A DNA stretch of 64,000 nucleotides from Nocardioides psychrotolerans. GTDB lineage: Bacteria; Actinomycetota; Actinomycetes; Propionibacteriales; Nocardioidaceae. The stretch spans positions 337,404 through 401,403 of the forward strand of contig NZ_FOQG01000002.1 of NCBI RefSeq assembly GCF_900113685.1. Reading direction: 5' to 3'. Made by a program: the position numbers and the translations under genes. This document shows, one piece after another, positions 43,957 through 53,681 of this stretch. The notes beneath the pieces were generated by a model. It made no database searches. It worked only from the letters and a program-made list of their open reading frames with translations, and had not been told where the DNA came from. Position 1 is the first letter of the stretch. Each line of letters begins with the position of its first letter.

Positions 43957-45217
43957 CGCACCCACCCCGAGAACCGGTCGCCCACGATGGTGGGTGGCCG
44001 GTTTTTCGCTGCTGGTGCTCGTCGCGGCCGGTCTCGTCGTCTGGTCGGTCGCCGGGTCCGAGCCCTACGTCGCTCCTCGTCCCGAGCAGTCGGAAGCGCG
44101 GGTGAGCCCGGCCGAGGCGTCGCGGACGCTCAACCTGCTCGTCGAGGCCGTTGAAGGCCGTGATGCCCCGGCCGCGACCCGGCTGGCCCCTGCGGACGAC
44201 ACGGTGGCGGCGGAGCTGCTGGCCTCGGTCGTGGAGAACGCAGGGCTCCTCGACATCGAGGACTTCGCCCTGCGCTTCATCGACGTGTCTGGCGCCATCG
44301 GGGAGGACGGCACCTGGACGGCCGCCGTGGACGCCACCTGGGCCTTCGGCGGCTTCGACCCCGGCCCGTCGAGGGCCGAGATGCTGGTGCGCTTCACCAG
44401 CGCCGGGGGAGGCGCATCGATCGTCGACCTCGGCGGTGGGGACCGCGTGACCCCGCTCTGGCTCGCCGGCCCTGCGACGGTCCGACAGACCTCGGACGTG
44501 CTGGTGCTCGCCGAGGGCACGGGCGCCGCCGTGGAGCGTTCTGCCGACCGCTACCTCACGCGGGGACGTGTCGCCATCCCCGTCGTGCGCCAGGTCCTGC
44601 CGCAGTGGCGGGGGCCGTTGGTGCTCGAGGTCCCTGCCACGGAACAGCAGTTCGATCGGAGCCTGGACGCCGAGCCGGGGGACTACTCCGGGATTGCTGC
44701 CGTGACGGCCAACCCCGACCTGTCCAGCGCGCCGGGCGCTCCGGTGCACGTCTTCATCAACCCCGGTCAGTTCGACGCGCTCCGGGCGCAGGGCGCGCAG
44801 ATCGTCATCACCCACGAGGCCGCACACGTCGCCACCCACGCGGCGAGCACGCGGTCGATGCCCCAGTGGCTGCTGGAGGGCTTCGCCGACTATGTCGCCC
44901 TGCGCGACGTGCCCCTGCCCGACAGCCGCACAGCGGCGCAGGTGATCAAGCAGGTGCGGGCTGACGGACTCCCGAACACGTTGCCGGGGCTCACCGAGTT
45001 CGATGCGACGACCGGTCGTGCGGGAGCGGCCTACGAGGCGTCCTGGATCGCCTGCCGCGTGCTGGCCCAGCGCGGAGGTGAGGCCGCGCTGGTGAGCTTC
45101 TACGACAGCGTGAAAGACGGAGCGACGGTGGAGGCGGCGCTGCAGAAGGTGTTCTCGTGGAACGAGCAGCAGCTCATCGGGTCGTGGCGGACCCGGCTGG
45201 CAGACTTGGCGGCGTGA
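43937..45217 (+). CDS. Membrane-anchored peptidase MA-like metalloprotease
   Basis: Four hundred twenty-six residues with a single N-terminal membrane segment (about 20-38), an NTF2-like region (55-165), and a gluzincin-type domain with HEAAH (H293, E294, H297) and a downstream LLEGFADYV that supplies the third ligand. Matches the peptidase MA-like family. GTG 43937 overlaps the nlpC end by 20 bases; GTG 43994, after the hairpin, is a credible alternative start. Its stop overlaps the M48 gene (GTGA). Substrate unknown. Confidence 0.78.
   Translation: MRSVLADAPTPRTGRPRWWVAGFSLLVLVAAGLVVWSVAGSEPYVAPRPEQSEARVSPAEASRTLNLLVEAVEGRDAPAATRLAPADDTVAAELLASVVENAGLLDIEDFALRFIDVSGAIGEDGTWTAAVDATWAFGGFDPGPSRAEMLVRFTSAGGGASIVDLGGGDRVTPLWLAGPATVRQTSDVLVLAEGTGAAVERSADRYLTRGRVAIPVVRQVLPQWRGPLVLEVPATEQQFDRSLDAEPGDYSGIAAVTANPDLSSAPGAPVHVFINPGQFDALRAQGAQIVITHEAAHVATHAASTRSMPQWLLEGFADYVALRDVPLPDSRTAAQVIKQVRADGLPNTLPGLTEFDATTGRAGAAYEASWIACRVLAQRGGEAALVSFYDSVKDGATVEAALQKVFSWNEQQLIGSWRTRLADLAA
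43972..44006 (+). terminator. Intrinsic terminator of the nlpC transcript, inside the next reading frame
   Basis: AACCGG-T-CGCCCAC (43972-43985) pairs with GTGGGTG-G-CCGGTT (43990-44003) around GATG, with one G-T wobble and a T/G mismatch, followed directly by TTT. Lies 16 bases after the nlpC stop and within the 5' end of the MA-like protease frame. Confidence 0.7.
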
Positions 45218-46452
45218 CGAGCCCGGATCGCAGGACTGCCCTCGGCGTCGTGGCCGTGGGGGGCGTGATGTTCGCGGTGCTCGCAGCGCTGCTCGTGCCG
45301 TGGAACCCCGTGCCTGGTGGCGACCTGCGGCCGCTCGACGCCGGCTCGGTCTTCACCGTCGAGCAGATCGCCAGGGCGGAGGACTACTCCCGCTGGGCAC
45401 GCACCTTGAGCTACGGCTCGCTGCTCGTGTCGCTGGTGGTCGTGCTCTGGCTCGCCTTCAGCGGACGAGGGCGTCGTTGGTTCTCCTGGTTGCCCGGACC
45501 GTGGTGGGTCCAGGTCATTCTCGCGGTCGTACTGGTCGAGGTGCTACGCCGCGTCGTCACTCTCCCGTTCGCGGTGTTGTTGCGACGCGAGCAGCTCGAC
45601 GTGGGGCTCTCGACGCAGGCATGGAGTGGCTTCGCCGTGGACCTGGTCAAGGGCGAGCTGGTGAGCATCGTGGCTACCTCGCTGGGCCTTCTTGCGCTCA
45701 TGGCCTGCGCGCGTCGGTGGCGCCGCGCCTGGCCGGCGATCGCCGGTGCGGTCCTCGGGCTGTTGGTGCTCGCGGGGTCGTTCGTCTACCCGCTGCTGAT
45801 CGAGCCGCTCTTCAACGACTTCCAGGAGCTGCCGGACGGTCCGCTGCGCACGGAGATCATGCAGCTCGCTGACGAGGAAGGGGTGCAGGTCGGTGACGTG
45901 CTGGTCGCCGATGCGTCCCGTCGTACGACGACGTTGAATGCTTATGTCTCCGGCTTCGGCGGCACGCGTCGCGTCGTCGTCTACGACAACCTCGTCGACG
46001 ACCTGCCGCGTGACCAGGCGCTGTCGGTGGTGGCGCACGAGCTCGCGCACGCGCGGCGCAACGACGTCGTGGTCGGCACGGTGCTCGGGGTGGCCGGGAC
46101 GCTGGTGGGCGTGGGCCTCTTGTCGCTGGCGCTCGGCGGCCTACGCCGGCGGGGTCATCCGGGACTCGCTGACCCCGCGGTAGTGCCGCTCGTCCTGGCC
46201 CTGCTGGCGATCGGAACGCTGGTGAGTGCGCCGGTGCAGAACACCATCAGTCGTCAGGTCGAGACCCGAGCTGACGTCGACGCAGTCCGCACCACCGGTG
46301 ATGCGGACGCCTTCATCGGGATGCAGACCCAGCTGATGCTGCGTTCGCTCGCCGATCCGAAGCCGTGGGCGCTGACGCAGCTCTGGTTCGGGAGCCATCC
46401 GGTCGGGCTGATGCGAATGGCCCTCGCCGAGCGGATCGCAGGCGACGGGTAG
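45214..46452 (+). CDS. M48A membrane protease, Ste24/CAAX-type
   Basis: Four hundred twelve residues, about seven membrane segments. Ste24-like motifs: LIEPLFNDFQELPDGPLR, VADASRRTTTLNAY, VVVYDNLVDDLP, catalytic HELAH (H275, E276, H279) and the C-terminal SHPVGLMRMALAE. The family is unlike HtpX (12.7 kb) in its longer membrane domain. GTG 45214 overlaps the stop of the MA-like protease, so the two are translationally coupled. Role in bacteria is unproven; probably membrane-protein turnover. Confidence 0.9.
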   Translation: MTSPDRRTALGVVAVGGVMFAVLAALLVPWNPVPGGDLRPLDAGSVFTVEQIARAEDYSRWARTLSYGSLLVSLVVVLWLAFSGRGRRWFSWLPGPWWVQVILAVVLVEVLRRVVTLPFAVLLRREQLDVGLSTQAWSGFAVDLVKGELVSIVATSLGLLALMACARRWRRAWPAIAGAVLGLLVLAGSFVYPLLIEPLFNDFQELPDGPLRTEIMQLADEEGVQVGDVLVADASRRTTTLNAYVSGFGGTRRVVVYDNLVDDLPRDQALSVVAHELAHARRNDVVVGTVLGVAGTLVGVGLLSLALGGLRRRGHPGLADPAVVPLVLALLAIGTLVSAPVQNTISRQVETRADVDAVRTTGDADAFIGMQTQLMLRSLADPKPWALTQLWFGSHPVGLMRMALAERIAGDG

Positions 46453-46506
46453 TCGCGCTGATCCGACCTGCGAGGGCCATCGATGTCTCATCGGGAACAC
46501 GTGGCG

Positions 46507-46683
46507 CTAGCCGCAGCTGGCACTGACAGTCGACTGGGCTTCGAAATCGTCGCAGGTGTCAGTGAACAATTCCCGTACGGGGCCGCCGAACGCAATGACG
46601 GTCAGCGTGATCACTACTGCTATGCCAGCGATCAGGAGTCCGTACTCCACCGACGAGGCGCCCTCATCCGCTGCTGTCCGCAC
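46507..46683 (-). CDS. Flp-type pilin, short second copy
   Basis: Fifty-eight residues. After only eight residues comes G-ASSVEYGLLIAG, the Tad prepilin cleavage motif (Gly, then Glu and Tyr at +5 and +6), a hydrophobic helix, and a C-terminal tail with two Cys (DTCDDF and ASCG). An in-frame stop lies directly before the GTG, so it cannot be longer. The leader is far shorter than in the first copy (20 residues). It is 14 bases downstream of the first pilin gene, no separate Shine-Dalgarno. Tail composition parallels the first copy (FTDTC). Confidence 0.75.
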   Translation of the reverse strand: MRTAADEGASSVEYGLLIAGIAVVITLTVIAFGGPVRELFTDTCDDFEAQSTVSASCG

Positions 46684-46697
46684 TCATGCGCCGAGTT

Positions 46698-46913
46698 CTA
46701 TGAGCAGGTAGAGGAGATGGTCGAGTTTGAAGTGGTGATCTCGGTGCAGGTGTCGGTGAACGCCTCCTTGATCACCGGGCCTAGCGCGAAGACAGCGACG
46801 ACGATGAGCGCCGCGATGCCGGCGATCAGCAGGCCGTACTCGACGGCGGACGCGCCACGCTCCTCCATGGCGGAGAGGCGGGCGTCGAGGAGAGCGCGGA
46901 GGTAGGTGATCAT
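46698..46913 (-). CDS. flp: Flp family type IVb pilin
   Basis: Seventy-one residues. Leader of 20 residues ending EERG, cleavage before ASAVEYGLLIAG (Glu5, Tyr6 of the mature pilin), one hydrophobic helix, and a Ser/Thr-rich tail with two Cys (FTDTC, STCS) that could form a disulfide. Mature length about 51. ATG 46913 has a good ribosome binding site (AGGAG, 7 bases). Major pilin candidate of the Tad system encoded just upstream, from which it is separated by 185 bases carrying several dyads. Confidence 0.93.
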   Translation of the reverse strand: MITYLRALLDARLSAMEERGASAVEYGLLIAGIAALIVVAVFALGPVIKEAFTDTCTEITTSNSTISSTCS

Positions 46914-46987
46914 GGGGAGCTCCTAAAAGCGAAGGATCGGTGGTCCACAGGGAGAGGACCTCACACCCAGAATCATCGTGGAGGGGC

Positions 46988-47039
46988 GGGTTGACCGCGT
47001 CCTGCTAAGAGATCAACCCCACTAGTCACAATTGACTAG
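46988..47039. promoter_or_regulatory. Dyad symmetries upstream of flp (operator candidate)
   Basis: A perfect 7-bp dyad CTAGTCA-CAAT-TGACTAG lies at 47022-47039, and a second, GGGTTGA (46988-46994) with TCAACCC (47013-47019), sits next to it. On the minus strand TTGTGA and TTAGCA spaced by 17 could be a flp promoter overlapping them. The neighbouring LuxR-type regulator is the obvious candidate binder. Confidence 0.45.
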
Positions 47040-47098
47040 CCCAACCCCAGGAAGGATGAGTTCGCCCATACCTGCCTGGGTATTCGAGGGAAGTGCGC

Positions 47099-47752
47099 TC
47101 AGCGCTCGGTGGGCGAGATGCTCGACAGGAGCCCGATCCGCATGGCGGTGACGAGGGCCTGGGCGCGGTTGGAGGCGCCGAGCTTCTGGTAGATCCGGGC
47201 GATGTGGGACTTGGCCGTGGACTCGCTGAGGTAGAGTTTTTCGCCGATGGCGGAGGCGCCGAGACCGTCGGCGAGCAGCAGCAGGACCTCGTGCTCGCGG
47301 TCGGTCAGCTTGGTCGACTCCGAGGCCTGGCGACGCATCATCGCGCCGACGAGGCCGGTGCAGACGAAGGACCGTGGGGAGACGGCTGCGTGGCGGGCCG
47401 CCTTGACGACCTCGGAGGACGGGGCGTCCTTGCCGACGAACCCGGATGCGCCGGCCTGCATGGCCGCGAAGATCTGGTCGTCGCCCGAATGCATGGTCAG
47501 CACGATCAGGCCGACGGTGTCGCTCTTCTTGCGGACCGTGCGGACGATGTCGAGCCCGGTGCCGTCCTGGAGCTGCAGGTCGGCGATGACGACGTCGGGG
47601 GAGAGCGCGTCGTATTTGCTGAGAGCTTCGGAGACGTTGGCCGCGACGCCCACGATGCTCATGTCGTCCTCGAGGTCGATCACGCCGGCGAGGCCGTTGC
47701 GGATCAGCTCGTGGTCGTCGACCAGCAGGATGCGGACGGGGCCCTGACTCAT
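47099..47752 (-). CDS. NarL/LuxR-type response regulator of the Tad locus
   Basis: Two hundred seventeen residues. Receiver domain with acidic pair DD12-13, phospho-Asp58 (VVIADLQL), Thr in VLTMHS and Lys in FVGKDAP; LuxR-type HTH (LTDREHEVLLLLADGLGASAIGEKLYLSESTAKSHI) at the C-terminus. Overlaps the histidine kinase gene by 4 bases and lies between it and the pilins. Likely controls the pilin genes or the operon. Confidence 0.93.
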   Translation of the reverse strand: MSQGPVRILLVDDHELIRNGLAGVIDLEDDMSIVGVAANVSEALSKYDALSPDVVIADLQLQDGTGLDIVRTVRKKSDTVGLIVLTMHSGDDQIFAAMQAGASGFVGKDAPSSEVVKAARHAAVSPRSFVCTGLVGAMMRRQASESTKLTDREHEVLLLLADGLGASAIGEKLYLSESTAKSHIARIYQKLGASNRAQALVTAMRIGLLSSISPTER

Positions 47753-49326
47753 GCGCTCACCTTGTCAGAAGAAGCGGTCGTGGTCGACGACCCGGGCCGC
47801 GAGGGGATCGCGCCGGAGCCGCCGACCTCCACCGAGACCGTCAGGCCACCGTGGGGGTTGTCGGTAATGGTCAGGTCGGCGTTGATCAGCTCCGCGCGCT
47901 CGCGCATGATCTTCAGGCCGTGCGAGTCGCTCCTGGCCTGCTGCAGGCCGAGGCCGTCGTCGGAGACGGTGATGCGGGCACGCGGCGCGTAGACCTGGCA
48001 GACCACGTCGATCGAGGTGGCCTGGGCGTGCTTGACCGCGTTGTTCATCGCCTCCTGGGCGATGCGGAAGAGCTCGGCCTCGATCTCGGCGCGCAGCCGG
48101 GTGGTGTGCTCGTCCAGCGTCACTGTGATGGGCACTCCGGAGACCTCGCTGAGGTGACGGGCCACGGACCCCACGGCCGCCCCGAGGCTCTCGCTCTCAC
48201 CGACGCTGGTGCGCAGCGTGAGCACCGACTGCCGCACCTCGGCGACGACGGCGGTGATCCGGTCGCGGAGCATGGCGAGCTGCTTGGCCTGCTCCGGAGA
48301 GGCCGGGCGCGCCGCGAGCGCGTCGACGACGTAGCCGAGGGAGGCGATGTCCTGGGCGATCCCGTCGTGCATCTCGCGGGCCAACCGTCGTCTCTCGTCG
48401 GCCGTGGCCGCGTCGCGGAAGTCGGTGAACAGCAGCGCGGTGTCGAACTGGACGGCCCGACCCGCGAGGCTGTCGACGACGTCGTCGATGCCGGAGAGCA
48501 GCCCCTTGTCGACCCGGTCGGACAGGGTGCCGGCGACGACGGCGGTGTCGCCGAGCGGGAAGGCGAACGTGCGGTCCTCGGTGACCGTGACCGAGCGGGC
48601 CCAGGCCTCGGCGGCGAGTCGCTCGGCGTCCTCGAAGCCTTCGGTGGAGTCGGTGGACTCGGTGATCAGCGGGATCAGGGTCTCGCCGCGGGGCACGTAG
48701 AGGACCAGGACCGCGGTCGGCAGCTGGTCGCGGACCCCGCTGAGGATGGCGCCGCCCATCGAGTTGACGTCGAGGCCCGAGCTCAGGCCGGCCGACAGGT
48801 CGATCAGCTCGCGCAGCAGGCTCTGGGCGTAGCGGTAGGGGCCGACGGGATCGGGATCCTCCAGCAGCGTCGAGCGGACGAAGGTCGCCACGAAGCCGAC
48901 ACCGACACTGGTGACGGTCCACGTGAACGCGCCAAGACTGACCTCGGCCGTGAGGTCGCGGTCGAGAACCAGGTAGGCCACTCCGACGACGGCGGCCAAC
49001 TGCGCCGAGGCGGAGAAGGCGACACCCGGAAGGCCGCGGTGCAGCCCGGCGATGAAGGGGGGCACCGCCATGGCGGCCAGCACGCCGAGCGTGGACTGGA
49101 GGGCGATGCCGCAGAGCGCCCCCACCGCGACCGCCTCGATCATGGAGACGAGCGGGTTGTAGCGTCCCCGGCGGGTCGCGATCTGCATGATGGCCCAGAG
49201 CAGGGCGAAGGCCGGCAGCGTCAGGATGGCAGCCAGGTCTTTCCCGTAGAGCACGGGGCCCGTCATGGCCGCCAGGACGAAGAAACGCGCAGCCAGCGTC
49301 AGGCGGTAGAGCTGCCGAGCGCGCAT
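47749..49326 (-). CDS. Membrane sensor histidine kinase (HisKA_3) of the Tad locus
   Basis: Five hundred twenty-five residues. Residues 1-150 contain about five or six membrane helices, 165-300 a GAF-like domain, then HisKA_3 with phospho-His320 (AREMHDGIAQDI) and an HATPase domain (AQEAMNNAVKHA; SDDGLGL). ATG 49326 lies 9 bases after the tadC stop, so the kinase is part of the tad operon. Cognate regulator is the overlapping gene downstream. Confidence 0.92.
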   Translation of the reverse strand: MRARQLYRLTLAARFFVLAAMTGPVLYGKDLAAILTLPAFALLWAIMQIATRRGRYNPLVSMIEAVAVGALCGIALQSTLGVLAAMAVPPFIAGLHRGLPGVAFSASAQLAAVVGVAYLVLDRDLTAEVSLGAFTWTVTSVGVGFVATFVRSTLLEDPDPVGPYRYAQSLLRELIDLSAGLSSGLDVNSMGGAILSGVRDQLPTAVLVLYVPRGETLIPLITESTDSTEGFEDAERLAAEAWARSVTVTEDRTFAFPLGDTAVVAGTLSDRVDKGLLSGIDDVVDSLAGRAVQFDTALLFTDFRDAATADERRRLAREMHDGIAQDIASLGYVVDALAARPASPEQAKQLAMLRDRITAVVAEVRQSVLTLRTSVGESESLGAAVGSVARHLSEVSGVPITVTLDEHTTRLRAEIEAELFRIAQEAMNNAVKHAQATSIDVVCQVYAPRARITVSDDGLGLQQARSDSHGLKIMRERAELINADLTITDNPHGGLTVSVEVGGSGAIPSRPGSSTTTASSDKVSA

Positions 49327-49335
49327 GCCGTCCCC

Positions 49336-50259
49336 TTAACCGAAGCTGTCCAAGATACTGATGACGGCCGGCCCCATGACCGCGATGAACAGACACGGCA
49401 GGATACAGAAGATCAGGGGCACCGTGATCTTGACAGGCACTTGCTGCGCCTTCGTCTCGGCGCGCTGACGTCGTTTGACCCGCATCTCGGAGGACTGCAC
49501 CCGCAGGACGGCGGCGACGGGGATGCCGAAAGCGTCGGCCTGCACCATGGCACTGACGAAGGCCTTCACATCGGGGACGTTGGTGCGCTCGGAGAACGCT
49601 CGCAGTGCACCGGAGCGTCCCTGGCCGATCTGCATCTCGCGCAGCACCCGGGAGAACTCCTCGCCGAGCGGGCCATCGGTGTTGCGGGCCACCTGCTGGA
49701 GGGCGGCGTCGAAGCCGAGGCCGGCCTCGACGCTGATCGTGAGCAGGTCGATGGCGTCGGGCAGCTCGCGCTCCATCTTCTGGGAGCGGTCGTAGGTGGC
49801 CTGGTAGAGGTAGAGGTCGGGCACGAAAAACCCGAGCACCAGGCCCCCGAGCGTCATCAGCAGCCGGAGCGGGAGCCCGACGCCGAGCAGCAGGGAAAGG
49901 GCGAGGCCGACGACCGCCAGGGCGATCGCACCGATGACCTTGCCGGAGACGACCCGGTCCACGCTCCAGTCGCGGGGGTTCCCGGCGAAGTCGAGCTTGC
50001 GGCGCACCCGCTCGGCAGCGTCGGCGCCGGTGAGCCGACGACCCACCCGCAGGGCCCGCTCCTGCAGCGGCTCGAGCACCCGCTCGCCGAAGGGGCGGTC
50101 CAGGTCGGACGTCATCTCCTGCGGCGCGCTGTCCATCGCCTGGAGCAGGGCCAATGAGCGGGTGACCCCGCCCTCGGGGCGCGCCGGACCGATTGCCATG
50201 CCGATGAGGACGATGGCGGCGACGAAGAGCATCACACCCATGATCAGCAGCAGCGTCAT
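49336..50259 (-). CDS. tadC: TadC-like inner membrane platform protein
   Basis: Three hundred seven residues with a T2SSF domain about 150-275 (LPDAIDLLTISVEAGLGFDAALQ) and three or four membrane segments (N-terminal one, a pair near 110-150, one at the end). Forms the platform for pilus assembly with TadB. One base separates its ATG from the stop of the VWA-TadB gene. Confidence 0.92.
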   Translation of the reverse strand: MTLLLIMGVMLFVAAIVLIGMAIGPARPEGGVTRSLALLQAMDSAPQEMTSDLDRPFGERVLEPLQERALRVGRRLTGADAAERVRRKLDFAGNPRDWSVDRVVSGKVIGAIALAVVGLALSLLLGVGLPLRLLMTLGGLVLGFFVPDLYLYQATYDRSQKMERELPDAIDLLTISVEAGLGFDAALQQVARNTDGPLGEEFSRVLREMQIGQGRSGALRAFSERTNVPDVKAFVSAMVQADAFGIPVAAVLRVQSSEMRVKRRQRAETKAQQVPVKITVPLIFCILPCLFIAVMGPAVISILDSFG

Positions 50260-50260
50260 G

Positions 50261-52165
50261 TCACACCTCCACCTTCACGAGCTTGCTCATCCAGAATGCT
50301 CCGAGGCCGAGGAGCGCGCCGGCCATGGCGAGCATCAGCCACCCGCGAGGGTCGGTGAAGAGCACCATCACGTAGTCGCGCTGGGCCACCAGCAGGTAGA
50401 GCAGGAACAGCGGCGGCAAGCCGCCGAGCACGTACGCCGACAGCTTGCCCTCGGCGGACAACGCAGCCACCTGGCGGCGCATGTACTCGCGCTCACGCAT
50501 GGTCGCGGCCACCGTGTTGAGCAGCTCGGAGAGGTTGCCGCCGACCTGTCGCTGGATCTTGATCGCCATGACGGCCCAGGCGAAGTCCTTGCTCTCGAAG
50601 CGCTCGGCCACGCCCTCGAGAGCATCCTCGAGGGAGACGCCGAGCCGTGTCTCGACGAGCACCCGCTTGAACTCCGACGAGATCGGGGCACTGCCCTCGC
50701 GCACGATGGTGTCGACCGACTGAGCCAGGGAGAGCCCCGCGGAGAGCGAGCCCGACATCAGCTGGAGCGTGTCGGGCAGCTGTGAGTTGAACGCCTTGCG
50801 ACGACGGCTGCGCCGCAGCCCGAGGTAGACCCACGGGCCCACCGCGCCCAGCACCAGGAAGAAGCTGCCGAGCAGCAGGCTGCCCCGCCCGAGCAGCAGC
50901 CCCACGAGCCCGGCCGCGACGAAGATCGCCGTGTGGATGAGCAGCCACTCCGACGCCTTGAGCTCGCTGCCGGCGCCGTCGAGGCGGAGGCTGATCCGGT
51001 CCTCCAGGCCCTTGTTGCGGCGCAGCACCTGGGCGGCGGCTTCCTTGGCCTGGGTCAGGGGCTGCTCCGACTCTGGCTTGGCGGCCGGGCCGTCACCGGG
51101 GCGCGCGGTGTAGAGCGAGACCCGCTCCTCGACCGACAGCGGCCGGCTGCGTCGGGGGACGAGCAGGAGGAGGAGCAGCGCGAGGCCGAGCGCGAAGACC
51201 GCGATGCCGGCGTACTTGACCCACGAACCCGGGCTCCAGCCGGCCTCGGAGGACGACGAGGGCTGCTCGGAGGCGACCTCGTCCTGCACGGTGGTGAAGG
51301 CCGCGGCGACGATCGGGCCGGTCGCGGTGCCGAGCGTGACCTCGACCTGGGCCTGGGTCGCGGTCACGGTCGAGGGCACCTGGACGGTGACGAGGACCTG
51401 GCGGGCCAGGACGTCGGCCTCCTGGGAGAACGTCTCCTGGAGTGCCTCGGGGGTCGCCGCGATGACCTGGCCGTCGCCGGCTGCGGCCAGCTCCTTCAGG
51501 GCAGCGACCGCGGCACCGCGCTGTCCGAGGGACACGACGTCGACCAGGATCTCGGCATCGCTGATCGAGCGGGTGACGGAGCCGAGGGGCGTGGTGCTGG
51601 TGTCGGCACCGTCGGAGAGCACCAGCAACGAGCGCTGGCCCTCGGTGCCGGCCATCGCGACGGCACCCAGGACCCCGTCGTAGAGGCGGGTCTGCTGGGC
51701 GAGCTCGAGGGCCTCGACCACCGCGACCGCGGCGGCGCGGTCCTGGGTGGGGGCCAGGCTGGCGGTGACCTCGGCGGCGAAGCTGACGATGCCGACGTAG
51801 ACGTCGTCGGGCACCGTGTCGAGGAAGACCAGCGCCGCGGCCTTCGCCGAGACGAAGCGGTCGCCCTTCATGGAGTTGCTCGTGTCGATCGCGAGCACGG
51901 CGGTCCGCCGGACCTGCGTCGAGCTCGCGGCCGGCGCGGCTTCGGCGTCAGCCCTCGTGCCGTCCACGGTGACGGTCACGTCCGCCAGGTCCACGTCGGC
52001 GTCCGCGGGGACTGACACCAGGAGCTGTAGTCCGGAGGCGGTGGGCTCGGCGTGCGCGATCGTCCCGTCCGCGGCCCGGGCGCCGGTCGCGGCCAGCAGG
52101 ACCAGCAGCCCGGCGACCAGGGCCGTCGGGAGGAGGGAGCGCGGGCGGAGTGACTGGCGAGACAT
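50261..52165 (-). CDS. VWA domain fused to a TadB-like T2SSF platform protein
   Basis: Six hundred thirty-four residues. Signal peptide about 1-32, an extracytoplasmic von Willebrand factor A domain (about 85-265) with a full MIDAS start DTSNS (D94, S96, S98) and LSDGAD (D185), a membrane helix at 317-336, then a TadB-like part with two helices near 408-450, a T2SSF domain (about 460-590, LPDTLQLMSGSLSAGLSLAQ) and two C-terminal helices. TadB proteins are normally about 300 residues, so the first half is an added domain facing the outside. Seven bases after cpaF. Confidence 0.9.
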   Translation of the reverse strand: MSRQSLRPRSLLPTALVAGLLVLLAATGARAADGTIAHAEPTASGLQLLVSVPADADVDLADVTVTVDGTRADAEAAPAASSTQVRRTAVLAIDTSNSMKGDRFVSAKAAALVFLDTVPDDVYVGIVSFAAEVTASLAPTQDRAAAVAVVEALELAQQTRLYDGVLGAVAMAGTEGQRSLLVLSDGADTSTTPLGSVTRSISDAEILVDVVSLGQRGAAVAALKELAAAGDGQVIAATPEALQETFSQEADVLARQVLVTVQVPSTVTATQAQVEVTLGTATGPIVAAAFTTVQDEVASEQPSSSSEAGWSPGSWVKYAGIAVFALGLALLLLLLVPRRSRPLSVEERVSLYTARPGDGPAAKPESEQPLTQAKEAAAQVLRRNKGLEDRISLRLDGAGSELKASEWLLIHTAIFVAAGLVGLLLGRGSLLLGSFFLVLGAVGPWVYLGLRRSRRRKAFNSQLPDTLQLMSGSLSAGLSLAQSVDTIVREGSAPISSEFKRVLVETRLGVSLEDALEGVAERFESKDFAWAVMAIKIQRQVGGNLSELLNTVAATMREREYMRRQVAALSAEGKLSAYVLGGLPPLFLLYLLVAQRDYVMVLFTDPRGWLMLAMAGALLGLGAFWMSKLVKVEV

Positions 52166-52172
52166 CAGCGGG

Positions 52173-53675
<1,503 letters not shown>

Positions 53676-53681
53676 GCGCGG

